From contig CBFIHP010000019.1 in assembly GCA_965662355.1 (NCBI GenBank), forward strand, positions 49,828 through 113,827: 64,000 nt of DNA. Reading direction: 5' to 3'. Each line of letters begins with the position of its first letter. Within the stretch, counting starts at the first letter, position 1. This DNA comes from GCA-2683825 sp965662355 (GTDB taxonomy: Bacteria > Planctomycetota > UBA1135 > GCA-002686595). The notes beneath the pieces were generated by a model that did no database searches, had not been told where the DNA came from, and saw only the letters and a list, made by a program, of their open reading frames with translations. Made by a program: the position numbers and the translations under genes. Of the stretch, positions 53,706 to 62,710 are shown in pieces.

Positions 53706-55775
53706 GTGCGAGACACGATCCCCCTGTTGCTCGCGTTCTCGTGGCTTTGCTGCGCGAGCTGCACGGAGGCGCCGGGGAAGGAGGGCGAGGTGTCGTCGGC
53801 AGCGACGCTCTTTCTGATCGCGATCGACGACCTGCGTCTCGATCGGCTCTCCTTCCATGAAGACGGCAGGGATCATGAAGACACCAGCGACGACGCGACA
53901 CCGTTTCTCTCCAGCCTGGCGCGCACCTCCGTTCTCTTCGAGGATTACGTCACTCCCAGCACGTCGAGCTCGGCCGCACTGGCGACGATCCTGACCGGCA
54001 AGCTTCCTCTCGAGCACGGGCTCGAAAGTGCGCGTGTGCTGGGAAGGCACCGTTTGCATTCAAGGAACCCCACCCTTGCGGGGGCCTTCTGCGATGCCGG
54101 CTGGAGCACCCTTGGTTGGGTTTCTTCGCGTCGATTCACGGGGCGCATGTCCGGGTTCGATCGGGGCTTCGAGCGCTACTTCGATGACGGTCTGGATGCG
54201 GCGGGTCTCCCCGCTGGGATGGAAGCCTTGCTCGCGCGACGCGAGGGAGAGCTCGTGCCGTTGCTCGAGACCGAGAAGCCCCTTTTTCTGTTTCTGCAGG
54301 CGGGCGAGCTCCAGCGGGATCCGCGCTCCTCGCAGCAAGTACGTTCGTTGCTCGAGCGCCGTTTCCGTCCCCATGTGGAGGAGTTACCCGAGCTTCGGAA
54401 CGCACTTCTGGCGGACGATCCTTTCGCCGCCATCGCCAAGCTTCTCGCACGCCGCCGTGGGAGCCCCCTTTGGGAGCTATGGCGTGCGGTTTCGTACGAC
54501 GCCCAGTTGCTCGCGCTCGACGCGGGGATCGCCCGCATCGTCGGGCTGGTGGAGCGCCACCGCAAGCCCCAGCTCTTTCAGTGGCTCGTGGTGGGGACGC
54601 GAGGTCGTTACCTGCTCGAGCCTCGGCCCGACGAGCCCGAAGAGGGGTTTTCGGAGGGCTTGTTACGCACCGCGCTCTTCGCCCATCTCGGTGGAGCGTC
54701 CGGGTTGGACTCCCCGCGGCGGATCCGCGGGCTGACCAGCGGCCAGCGCATCGCACCCAGCCTGGCGCGGGCTTTTGGGGTTGGCTTTGCTGACGAAGGA
54801 TCGGCGGATCTCAGCGCGCCCGCACTCGCGGAGCTCGTGGTGCTGTCACCGCGTGCCGGCGCCCAGGCGCGCGTGCAGTTGTCCGACGATCGGCGAGGAC
54901 TGTCCATCGGGACCCCGGAACCCCACGGAGGTTCCCTGCGCGTGCGCGGCGCGGCCCAGCGCATCATCGTTCGCGATCCCTCGGGTTCGTTGCTCGCGCC
55001 CGCTTCGAGCGACAGTGTGATGCGCGTCTCGAGGGACCGACGCAAAGCCGAATGGGTCCTGTCACCGAAGCGCCAGGACACGCTTCACCTGGGTCAGAGC
55101 GCCGGGGCCGTGGCGATCGAGTTCCCGGAGTCGACGGCAGCCGAATGGGAGAACATTTTCATCGAGGGTAGCGGGAGCGTTGCGGGACTTCCCATCCCGC
55201 GCTTGCCCGCCCCACGCGCTGAAGCCTGGAATGGAGAAACACCCTGGCGTGTCGATGTGGTCGACGCGGGTGGGGGCTGGGTCGACGTACGCGTCGCCGG
55301 GGACAGCCAGGACGTGCGCGTCTTCTGCGCCCTGTACCCTCCCGCAGCGGACCTGACGGAAGGCCTGGAGGTCATGCAGGCCGCGGGCGTCGATCGCTTG
55401 ACCGCACATTCGCTCCCGGGGGCTGTCTGCCTCGCGGGCCGGACGGGCTTCGAGGCTCGCTTGAACCTGGCGGGGAGGCGCCTGGCCATGGCGGTCGAGC
55501 TCGACGGAGAGTTCGTTTCGACCGACGAGATTCGCTATCTCGGGCGGCGCTTCGACGCGGGAACCCCCGTGCTCTACCTACCCCCTTGGCTGCCCCAGAG
55601 GCTGGATTGGTACCTCGATCCCGTGCCCGCCGAGGAACTGGCCGCGGGCACCTCTGCTGCTCCTGGTGCTCCGCAGGGTACGATCTTGCTCGGTCGCGGC
55701 CTGGAACCGAGCGAAGGCCCGTGGGACCTCACCTCGGAAGAGGTTCGTTTTCTCCAACGCCTCAAGAACGAATAG
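53706..55775 (+). CDS. Sulfatase-like lipoprotein with C-terminal extension
   Basis: A 689-aa lipoprotein starting at a GTG at 53706; the lipobox is CCASC near residue 18. The N-terminal 350 residues are alkaline-phosphatase-superfamily-like (LFLIAIDDLRLDRL, PSTSSSAALATILTGKLPLEHG) with Ser/Thr residues at the nucleophile position and no CxPxR. The equivalent of SDHG is VVGTRGRYLLEP, so the usual Asp-His metal ligands are missing. The C-terminal 330 residues are beta-rich and match nothing I know. The changes at the metal site suggest it may be inactive as a hydrolase and act by binding. It lies 8 bp after the dehydratase and 18 bp before trmJ. Confidence 0.72.
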   Translation: MRDTIPLLLAFSWLCCASCTEAPGKEGEVSSAATLFLIAIDDLRLDRLSFHEDGRDHEDTSDDATPFLSSLARTSVLFEDYVTPSTSSSAALATILTGKLPLEHGLESARVLGRHRLHSRNPTLAGAFCDAGWSTLGWVSSRRFTGRMSGFDRGFERYFDDGLDAAGLPAGMEALLARREGELVPLLETEKPLFLFLQAGELQRDPRSSQQVRSLLERRFRPHVEELPELRNALLADDPFAAIAKLLARRRGSPLWELWRAVSYDAQLLALDAGIARIVGLVERHRKPQLFQWLVVGTRGRYLLEPRPDEPEEGFSEGLLRTALFAHLGGASGLDSPRRIRGLTSGQRIAPSLARAFGVGFADEGSADLSAPALAELVVLSPRAGAQARVQLSDDRRGLSIGTPEPHGGSLRVRGAAQRIIVRDPSGSLLAPASSDSVMRVSRDRRKAEWVLSPKRQDTLHLGQSAGAVAIEFPESTAAEWENIFIEGSGSVAGLPIPRLPAPRAEAWNGETPWRVDVVDAGGGWVDVRVAGDSQDVRVFCALYPPAADLTEGLEVMQAAGVDRLTAHSLPGAVCLAGRTGFEARLNLAGRRLAMAVELDGEFVSTDEIRYLGRRFDAGTPVLYLPPWLPQRLDWYLDPVPAEELAAGTSAAPGAPQGTILLGRGLEPSEGPWDLTSEEVRFLQRLKNE

Positions 55776-55793
55776 ATCCACCGGTTTGAAGCC

Positions 55794-56576
55794 ATGCGGC
55801 GCGTAGTTCTGTGTCGGCCCCAGGGGCCGCGTAACGTCGGCTCGGTCGTACGCCTCGTCGCGAACTTCGGACCGGCCGAGCTCTATCTGGTGCGGCCCGA
55901 GAAGCCGTCGCTCCTGGTGCATCCCGATTTCGAGCAGATGTCCCATGGAGTCGAGGATGTGCTGGCCAAGATCCGTGTCGTCGAGCGGGTCGAAGACGCG
56001 CTTCGAGAGGTGACGACCAGTTACGGTTTCACGGCGCGCGCGCGCGATCATCGTTCGTTGCGCGACTGGGGTTCGGTACGCGAGGAGCTGTGCCAGAAGG
56101 CCCACGACGAGAACGAAGTCGTGGCTTTCGTTTTCGGTTCGGAGGAAAGCGGCCTGTCGGGAGCCGAGACCGATCCGTTGCACCATCTGATCCGCATGCA
56201 GACCTCCGACGAGCACGGCTCGATCAACCTGGCCATGGCGGTGGGGATCTGCTTGTCGACGGCGTTCTTCGAACGAGCACCCAGTGCGCGCGCAACCGCG
56301 TCGGCTCTGGCCTCCGGAGCCGATCGGGAGTTCCTCAGCGCGCGCTTGAAGGAAGTTCTTGGCGAGCGCACGACGAGCGCCGCGGCTCGACGGGATCTCG
56401 TGGCTTCGATCGAGAGGATTTTCGTGCGCGCTCCACTGGCGACGCGCGACGCGCGTGCCTGGCACCTCCTGGCCCGCGCCCTGGGAGGCAAACGACGCCC
56501 GGGAGACTACGGGCTGGACGAGGGCAGCTCCGACGAAGCCCTGCCCCTCGATGCTCGAGCCGAGGAAGAGGCGTGA
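55794..56576 (+). CDS. trmJ: TrmJ-like RNA methyltransferase (SpoU family)
   Basis: A 260-aa SPOUT enzyme that 2'-O-methylates tRNA position 32, or another RNA site. N-terminal LCRPQGPRNVGSVVRLVANFG is the substrate and fold motif; the knot motifs are VVAFVFGSEESGLSGAE and the short C-terminal block SINLAMAVGICLSTAFFE. The last 90 residues (long helix with RRDLVASIERIFVR) match the TrmJ extension. The stop overlaps the hutF GTG start (GTGA). Confidence 0.85.
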   Translation: MRRVVLCRPQGPRNVGSVVRLVANFGPAELYLVRPEKPSLLVHPDFEQMSHGVEDVLAKIRVVERVEDALREVTTSYGFTARARDHRSLRDWGSVREELCQKAHDENEVVAFVFGSEESGLSGAETDPLHHLIRMQTSDEHGSINLAMAVGICLSTAFFERAPSARATASALASGADREFLSARLKEVLGERTTSAAARRDLVASIERIFVRAPLATRDARAWHLLARALGGKRRPGDYGLDEGSSDEALPLDARAEEEA

Positions 56577-57895
56577 CCCAGAGCTTCGAGGCCGACTGGA
56601 CCTGGAACGGCGAGAGCTTCGTCTCGGGTGTGCGCATCGAGCTCGATGACGAGGGCCGCATCGCCGCGTTGGGCACGACCCGAGCGGCGGACGCGCCGGT
56701 GGATAAACGTCTTTCGGGGCGCGCGCTGTTGCCGGGCTTCGTCAACGCCCACAGTCACGCTTTCCAGCGTGCTCTACGAGGACACGGCGAGCGTTTTCCC
56801 AGGGGCGCGGGTAGTTTCTGGACGTGGCGTGAAGCCATGTACGGACTCGTCGAACGGCTCGATCTGGATTCCGTGCACGAGATTTCACGCTTGGCCTTTC
56901 ACGAGATGTTGCGTGCGGGAATCACCCAGGTGGGGGAGTTTCACTACGTGCATCATCTGCAGCATGAGGACTGGCTGCTGGACGAAGCCGTTCTTGACGC
57001 GGCCCGCGAGGCCGGGATCCGCAGCGTGCTCTTGCTGGTCTACTACCAGACGGGCGGGATCGCCAAAGCTCTTTCGCCGGCCCAGGAACGCTTCGCGACG
57101 GCCAGTCCGGCCGCGTATTGGGAGGCCTTCGATCGCCTCCAGGAGAAGCTCGATCCCGCCTCCCAGCGTCTCGGCTGTGTCGTCCACAGCATCCGCGCCG
57201 CACCCCTGGAGGAGTTGCGTGCGGTCCGCATGGAAGCCCTGCGCCGGGGTGTGCCCTTCCACATGCACGTCGAAGAGCAGCGCCAGGAGATCGCGGATTG
57301 CAGCGCCGCATACGGGGCTCCGCCGATGCGGCTCTTTCTCGAGCAACTCGAGGTCGATGGCTCCTTCACTGCCGTGCACTGCACGCACACGAGTCCCGAA
57401 GATCTAAGCGCGTTCCTCGCCGCGGGCGGCAACGCCTGCATCTGCCCCTTGACGGAAGCCAACCTGGGCGACGGCATTCCCCCCGCGGAGGTTCTCTACG
57501 GCGGAGATAGGGGAGAACAGGCGCTTTCGCTCGGTACGGATTCGAATGCACGGATCTCCTTTCTCGAGGAGATGCGCTGGTTGGAATACGCCCAGCGGTT
57601 GCACCTGGAGAAACGCGGTGTCGTGCTGGACGAGAAGGGCTTTTCCGCGCGCCGCTTGATCGACATCGCTACCCGGGGCGGAGCGCGTTCCCTGGGCTCC
57701 GATGCCGGTGTGCTGCAAGTCGGGGCGCCGGGGGACTTCTTCACGATCGACACCGACGCCCTCGAGTTGCGGCACACGGGCGCCCCCGCGGACCACGCGG
57801 AAGCGCTGGTCTTCGGCGCTGGGAATCGCGTGATCGCCGAGACCTTCGTCGCGGGGCGCTGCGTGAGTTCTTCCTCTTCCATGGGGGAGGCCTAG
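56573..57895 (+). CDS. hutF: Formimidoylglutamate deiminase (HutF family)
   Basis: A 440-aa amidohydrolase that converts N-formimidoyl-glutamate to N-formyl-glutamate in histidine breakdown. It has the metal-binding NAHSHAFQRALRGHGERF near residue 60, the HutF block GSFWTWREAMYGLVERL, MLRAGITQVGEFHYVHH, then FHMHVEEQ, HCTHTSPEDL and LGTDSNARISFLEEMRWLEY. The start is a GTG at 56573 overlapping trmJ. No other hut gene lies in the window, so the pathway must be elsewhere or the enzyme has another substrate. Its stop overlaps the next start (TAGTG). Confidence 0.85.
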   Translation: MTQSFEADWTWNGESFVSGVRIELDDEGRIAALGTTRAADAPVDKRLSGRALLPGFVNAHSHAFQRALRGHGERFPRGAGSFWTWREAMYGLVERLDLDSVHEISRLAFHEMLRAGITQVGEFHYVHHLQHEDWLLDEAVLDAAREAGIRSVLLLVYYQTGGIAKALSPAQERFATASPAAYWEAFDRLQEKLDPASQRLGCVVHSIRAAPLEELRAVRMEALRRGVPFHMHVEEQRQEIADCSAAYGAPPMRLFLEQLEVDGSFTAVHCTHTSPEDLSAFLAAGGNACICPLTEANLGDGIPPAEVLYGGDRGEQALSLGTDSNARISFLEEMRWLEYAQRLHLEKRGVVLDEKGFSARRLIDIATRGGARSLGSDAGVLQVGAPGDFFTIDTDALELRHTGAPADHAEALVFGAGNRVIAETFVAGRCVSSSSSMGEA

Positions 57896-58725
57896 TGGAA
57901 AGCCTCGAGCTCTGTGGGATTCCGATCGAGGCGATCTCGATCGGCGGTATCGAGACGTGCATTCACCTACCCTCGTTCAAGGTGGCCTTCGACATCGGAC
58001 GTTGTCCGCCCGAGGTCGTGCGTCGCGACACGGTGCTCTTGACCCATCCGCACATGGACCACATGGGGGGGATCGCCTTTCACTGCGCCACCCGTGGTCT
58101 GCGAGGCATGCGGCCGCCGAAGTACATCGTTCCCAGGAACGAGGTCGATGCCTTCGAGGGCCTCTTCGATGCCTGGCGCGTGCTGGATCGCTCCCAGATG
58201 TTGCACACGACGATACCGGCCGCACCCGGCGAGGAAATCGAGCTGCCCGGTCGAATCGTCGTGCGTCCTTTCACCTCGCCCCATTCCGCGCCGTGCCTTG
58301 GCTACTCCCTGTGGACGCGCAAGAACAAGCTGAAGCCGCGCTATCGCGGCCTTGCGGGCGACGAGCTCGCTCGTCTGCGGAACGAGGGTGTCGAGGTCAC
58401 CGACTGCATTGAAACGCCCGAGGTCGCCTTTCCCGGCGACACGATGATCGAGGTCATGGAACGCGAGGAGGTCTGCCGCAAGGCACGCCTCTTGATCCTC
58501 GAGACGACCTTCCTCGACGACAAGATCAGTGTTCAGGAAGCCCGCTCGAAAGGACACGTGCACCTCGACGAGGTCGTGGCCCACGCGGAGCTCTTCGAGA
58601 ACGAGGCCATCCTGATGACCCACTTCTCGAGTCGTTACAAGGCCGCCGAGATCCGGAGTCGACTCGACGAGAAGCTGCCGCCCTCACTGAAAAAGCGCGT
58701 CGTTCCGCTGCTTGGCGCCCACTGA
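57895..58725 (+). CDS. Metallo-beta-lactamase-fold hydrolase, RNase Z-like
   Basis: A 276-aa MBL-fold protein. The first Zn-binding motif is LLTHPHMDHMGGI near residue 50, the next ligand His is in TSPHSAPC, the Asp in FPGDTMIEV and the last His in ILMTHFSSRY. The order fits the ribonuclease Z branch, but the flexible exosite arm of true tRNase Z is not obvious, so tRNA 3' processing is only possible. The GTG at 57895 overlaps the hutF stop (TAGTG). It is the last gene of the operon. Confidence 0.8.
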   Translation: MESLELCGIPIEAISIGGIETCIHLPSFKVAFDIGRCPPEVVRRDTVLLTHPHMDHMGGIAFHCATRGLRGMRPPKYIVPRNEVDAFEGLFDAWRVLDRSQMLHTTIPAAPGEEIELPGRIVVRPFTSPHSAPCLGYSLWTRKNKLKPRYRGLAGDELARLRNEGVEVTDCIETPEVAFPGDTMIEVMEREEVCRKARLLILETTFLDDKISVQEARSKGHVHLDEVVAHAELFENEAILMTHFSSRYKAAEIRSRLDEKLPPSLKKRVVPLLGAH

Positions 58726-58920
58726 TCCGCCTTCTTCGGTGAGATGCCAGAATGGCGGCCGGGTGCTATTTCTTGGCCCGTGACGGCCGTTTTGGCCGCC
58801 CGGGCCGTGCTCTTTCAGGGTGGAATCCGGTTCGGAGGCGCCCCCGGAGCCTGGCATGCCGATTGCCCCGGATTTCTTCGACCAAAGCGCGGCTCTGTTC
58901 GTCGCTCCTGTGGAGACGAA

Positions 58921-59481
58921 ATGAACATCACCACCAAGGCTATGCAGAAGAGGCTCCTGACCGGCCTCGCCTTCTTCTGGGCGGTTGGCGGAGCAGGTGG
59001 GGCATTCGCGAGGGCATCGGCGGATGAGTTCCTGCGGGCGACCCAGGCCATCGCCTCCAGAGCTGCGGTCTGCGCGGCCGACGCCGATGACCTGGCCTCG
59101 GAAGTCACATTGCGTTACCTGAAGTCGAGGCGCAAGGGAACGAGCCCGACTCCGACATCCAGGAGCTATCTCTTCCGTAGCATTCACAACATCCAGCGCG
59201 AGTGGTTCCGAAAGCTGAAGCGGGTTCAGGTCGTTCCGGAGGTGCTGGAGGACGAGCGGACCGAGTTTCTCGGGCTCTCGACGCCTTACTCGGACCCGAG
59301 TCGATCTGCGGAATACAGGGAGTTCCTCGATTCCCTGACGCCGGAAGAGCACAGGGTCGTGCAGTGCCTCGGCGAGGGTTCCAGCGAGCGCGAGATCGCC
59401 ATCGAAACGGGTGCGAGTCGCTACCGCGTGCGGGAGACCATCGAGAGCCTCCGCGCTCGAGCCCTGCACTTCGTTTCCTGA
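58921..59481 (+). CDS. Divergent ECF-type sigma factor
   Basis: A 186-aa protein with a sigma-70 region 2-like segment ([17 protein letters not shown], then [19 protein letters not shown]) and a region 4-like C-terminus ([29 protein letters not shown], then [13 protein letters not shown]). The ATG at 58921 has GGAGACGAA just upstream. Unusually, the first 30 residues are hydrophobic ([20 protein letters not shown]), like a signal peptide or membrane anchor. An upstream in-frame start at 58744 would place a further 59 residues of low coding quality. No anti-sigma gene follows; next is the secA remnant. Confidence 0.65.
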   Translation: MNITTKAMQKRLLTGLAFFWAVGGAGGAFARASADEFLRATQAIASRAAVCAADADDLASEVTLRYLKSRRKGTSPTPTSRSYLFRSIHNIQREWFRKLKRVQVVPEVLEDERTEFLGLSTPYSDPSRSAEYREFLDSLTPEEHRVVQCLGEGSSEREIAIETGASRYRVRETIESLRARALHFVS

Positions 59482-59511
59482 ACGACCCGAATCGCGTCGG
59501 CCATGGAAGGC

Positions 59512-60105
59512 CTTGTTTTAAACCCGGCAATGACCGGCAGACGGCTACCGGTATGCCTCCACGGCGAGGGTGCTGCCAACTGCACAAGACCTACGGGCTC
59601 GAGGTCGTTGCGATCCCAACGCACCGCCCCATCGCTCGCATCGACCATGAAGATGTCGTTTACCGGACGGAGAAAGAAAAATGGACAGCTATCGCGGAAG
59701 AAATCGAACATGTACACGCCACGGGGCAGCCGATACTCGTCGCTACTGCCAGCGTGGAGAACTCCGCGAGACTCTCGCGGGAACTCTCCCGCCGTGGAGT
59801 CGCCCACGAAGTCCTCAACGCGCGCAAGCACGCGAGCGAAGCGCGGATCATCGCCGGCGCCGGCGAGAAAGGTGCCGTCACCGTGGCCACCAACATGGCC
59901 GGCCGCGGCGCCGACATACAAGGCGGAGGCCTTCTACTCTTCGAGCGCTTTCTCGTCCTCGTGGAAGAACAGGTGGCGAGACAGATCCTGCGCCTCCATA
60001 CGGAATCCCGCGTCGGTTCGCCGGCGCTCGAGCTGCGTCCCGACCGTCGAACGAGACCAACCCTGTCCCGGTGGAAGCGGCAGGAAGTTCAAGCGCTGCC
60101 ATGGC
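59512..60105 (+). pseudogene. secA: Decayed remnant of a preprotein translocase secA gene
   Basis: SecA homology is spread over two frames. From about 59560 one frame reads [20 protein letters not shown], then [20 protein letters not shown] and EVLNARKH, up to [13 protein letters not shown], the nucleotide-binding domain 2 region around helicase motifs V-VI. Next, the frame changes and the C-terminal helical region appears as TYKAEAF and, in the first frame again, [18 protein letters not shown]. Finally, in the second frame, 60046-60105 encode [16 protein letters not shown], the C-terminal zinc motif with its second Cys changed to Gly. The first half, over 200 central residues and the start are missing. 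So this is an internally deleted, frameshifted copy; the functional secA is elsewhere. Confidence 0.85.
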
Positions 60106-60141
60106 CTGCCGGCTCGAGCCGAGTTGCATGCCAGGAGGAGG

Positions 60142-60981
60142 TCAATTGATGAAGTCCGTCAGGTCCGCCAGATCCCCCTGGCTGGCCTCGGTCAAGCGAT
60201 CCTCCGCCTGCGAGCCCACCTTCGCCAGCAACGGGCGCAGTTTCTCACTCCAGCGGGCCGCGGACTCTTTCTCCTCGAGATAGAGCTCCTGGAATTGTGC
60301 GCGCGTGGCGTCGGGCATCTCGTTGCCCGTCAAGGACAACCAGGCACCATTCACATCTTGCTCGCAATCACGGAAGGCCTTCGCGCGAGCATGGTGGAAG
60401 GAAATCTGCGCCTGGCATTGGGTCAGCTCGCGCGCGGAGACCATGCGCAGGTTCTTGCGACGCAGCAACCAGACGCGGCAGACGATCGTGATCGTGAAAC
60501 CAGCCAGGGCCAGGGCCACGGCGGCGAGGATCGTCAAGGCCGTCGGTTCCTCGCGTCCGACGGCCGCATTCCGCGCGATTCCAAAAGAAAGGCTGAGGGA
60601 CACGCCCACGAAGGCGGCGAGACCCAGCTCGAAGGCCAGTTTGATCTGGGCCATGACGGCCGTGCCAAAGGCCAGTCTGTGGAGTTGATCCTGGAAGGTT
60701 GTTTCCGCGGCTTCCTCGGCCGTGCCCAGGGCCTGGTCGGCTTCGAGCAACTCGTGAAACAGCTCCTCGGCCGCCGCGCGCAGTTTCAGCAGGTAGTCCG
60801 CACGCTGGGCGTCCAGGGTGACGCGCTCCGTGACGCGCCGCTCGAACTCCTCGACCAGGGTCCTGCTGCGCTCGACCAGCATCTGGTCTCCTGCGTGTCG
60901 CTTGATGCGACGCATGGCTCGTCCCAGGCGCACGGCCCAGGAGGGATCCAGGTATTCGAGTTGTGCGGCTTCGTCCGTCAC
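60142..60981 (-). CDS. Membrane protein with two helices and coiled-coil ends
   Basis: A 279-aa hypothetical protein. Two hydrophobic segments ([18 protein letters not shown] and [18 protein letters not shown]) lie near residues 117-170, and the flanking regions are helix-rich and charged ([36 protein letters not shown]) with coiled-coil character. Both ends probably face the cytoplasm. I recognise no family. It starts at an ATG at 60981, is convergent with the secA remnant, and lies 58 bp after the J-domain gene's stop, so it may belong to that operon. Confidence 0.75.
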   Translation of the reverse strand: MTDEAAQLEYLDPSWAVRLGRAMRRIKRHAGDQMLVERSRTLVEEFERRVTERVTLDAQRADYLLKLRAAAEELFHELLEADQALGTAEEAAETTFQDQLHRLAFGTAVMAQIKLAFELGLAAFVGVSLSLSFGIARNAAVGREEPTALTILAAVALALAGFTITIVCRVWLLRRKNLRMVSARELTQCQAQISFHHARAKAFRDCEQDVNGAWLSLTGNEMPDATRAQFQELYLEEKESAARWSEKLRPLLAKVGSQAEDRLTEASQGDLADLTDFIN

Positions 60982-61039
60982 GGGCAGAGACTAGCCTGCT
61001 CGATTGGTAGACAGGTAGCAAAAGGTCTCAACTCACCCC

Positions 61040-62710
61040 TCAGTTCGCGAAACGCAAAGCCAGCGAATAGAAGAGCATGCCCGCATCGCGATTGACGGCC
61101 GCCAGGATGAAGGCGTCGTTCGTGATGTCGTCCTCGTTCATCTCGACCAGGACCCGTTCAAATTCGTCGAGGGGGATGTGGGTGTTGGCGAGGAACGTGG
61201 CGATCTCGCCGCGCCATAGCTTCTTGTAGAGCTTGTTTGCGAAGAATAGCGGAACCCGCTGCAGGGCAAAGTGCCACCAGTGACGCACGAACGCGGCGAC
61301 GCAGAGCGTCGCCCAGATGATGGAAAGGATGATCACCGCGTCCTTGGCACTTTCGTCGGCGCGGGAGACGAAGAAGAAGGGCAGGACCGCCAGGGCGATG
61401 TGCAGGATCAGAATAAAGAATCCGAAGAAGTTCCACATGCGGCCCAAGGCGGACTTGTCCGTGTGCTTTTCGATCTGACGAAAGAACTCGTGGATCTGGT
61501 CTTTGACCTCGGCGGGGTCCGCGGGATCGCTTTGCGCGGCGTGGATCGTCTCGCTTCTGTCTGCGACGTCGTCCGCATACCAGAGCAGAGGCTCCCACGC
61601 GTAGGCGAGATCCTCGTGATGGCTGTCGCGGGCGATGAAGTTGCCTTCGATGGGGAAGGCCTCGAAGAGGGCTTCGGGCTCATCCAGGGCTGAGACCTGG
61701 GCTCGCAGGAAGGCGTGATCGGCCTCGACTTCATCACCGGCTAGGATCCGCATCAGGGCCTCGTCGTAGACCTCCCGCCAGGGGTGTACGCCTAGGAATT
61801 CTTCGCGTTTCTGACGGTAACGATCGAGCCAGTCGAAGAGGTTGATGTCGTTCTGAAGATCGGCGGGTAGCTGGTGAAAAGCACCACTGATGACGCCGAT
61901 GGCCTCGTCGCGCCACTCCGCTGAAACGTGCAAGACTCCGTGGCGCAGCAGCCGGATCAAGAGCACCGTGTAGCCGAGAAAACCGTCGCTGCCAACCTCG
62001 CCTCGACAGCGTCCGAGCAGGTCTGCATAGTCTTCGAAACGCACCTGTGGTAAGAGATCGGTCCAGAGTTTTTCGGTGAGGTAGTAGTACCAGTTGGGAT
62101 CCAGTCCCGGCCGGCGACCCGACCCCGTCGTCAGTTTTGTGAGTTTCAGCAGCAAGCGTGTCGCGGCCTCGGGCGGCAGCGCCTCGCGGCAGGCCTCGCT
62201 GAGAAAATGGGCCACGATTCCCGAACCCTGGGTGGCCGGAATGGCTTCGATCAGTGGCCCATACAAGCTCAGCGGATCATCGGGCTCGAGCTCTTCGTTG
62301 AGGAGTGCCAGCTGGATCCACTCCTCGGGGGACTTCACGGGATGCGTGCGCAATCGCTGGCGCACTTCGGCGAGTGCCGTGTTGCCGACAAGGGCCGCAA
62401 CGTCGAGGCTGAGGGGAGCGGGCTCGGGGGCTGGTTTCTCCTTGCGTAACGCCGATGGGATCGGAAGCGCTGCGGGAAAGAACGAAGTGGTCGCCGCGGA
62501 AGCATCTCCGTAGCGCAGCATCTCCTCGAGGTGTTCGTAAGCCGCTCGCAGGCGCTGGAACTCCGCCGGAAATTTCTCCGGCTTGTAGTGGCGTAAGAGC
62601 TTGTTGTACGCCCGCTTCAACGCGATCCGATCGAAATCGGGTTCGAGACCGAAGAAATCCAGCGGCCGATCGGGGAGCGCACTCCAGTCGGGTTCCGGAC
62701 CCTGGCTCAC
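61040..62710 (-). CDS. J-domain membrane protein with degenerate HPD motif
   Basis: A 556-aa protein. Residues 17-68 look like a J domain (LDFFGLEPDFDRIALKRAYN, then EFQRLRAAYEHLEEM), but the Hsp70-activating HPD is replaced by KPE (HYKPEKFP). Two adjacent hydrophobic helices lie near residues 440-500 (WNFFGFFILILHIALAVLPF and AVIILSIIWATLCVAAFV), and the middle is a long soluble helical region. The start is a GTG at 62710 that overlaps the upstream stop (TAGTG). It is third in the operon after Hsp70 and a small membrane protein, in the style of HscC with DjlB/DjlC in E. coli, so it is probably a partner of that Hsp70. Confidence 0.85.
   Translation of the reverse strand: MSQGPEPDWSALPDRPLDFFGLEPDFDRIALKRAYNKLLRHYKPEKFPAEFQRLRAAYEHLEEMLRYGDASAATTSFFPAALPIPSALRKEKPAPEPAPLSLDVAALVGNTALAEVRQRLRTHPVKSPEEWIQLALLNEELEPDDPLSLYGPLIEAIPATQGSGIVAHFLSEACREALPPEAATRLLLKLTKLTTGSGRRPGLDPNWYYYLTEKLWTDLLPQVRFEDYADLLGRCRGEVGSDGFLGYTVLLIRLLRHGVLHVSAEWRDEAIGVISGAFHQLPADLQNDINLFDWLDRYRQKREEFLGVHPWREVYDEALMRILAGDEVEADHAFLRAQVSALDEPEALFEAFPIEGNFIARDSHHEDLAYAWEPLLWYADDVADRSETIHAAQSDPADPAEVKDQIHEFFRQIEKHTDKSALGRMWNFFGFFILILHIALAVLPFFFVSRADESAKDAVIILSIIWATLCVAAFVRHWWHFALQRVPLFFANKLYKKLWRGEIATFLANTHIPLDEFERVLVEMNEDDITNDAFILAAVNRDAGMLFYSLALRFAN

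Noticed and set aside
58785..58803. A small stem-loop (CGGCC, GTTTT, GGCCG) after the MBL gene
   Set aside because: The stem is only five bases, the T run is in the loop, and no T tract follows, so it is not a convincing terminator.
59503..61095. A 530-aa open frame on the plus strand
   Set aside because: It joins the C-terminal piece of the secA remnant to sequence antisense to the membrane-protein gene at 60142-60981; only the zinc-motif part is meaningful.
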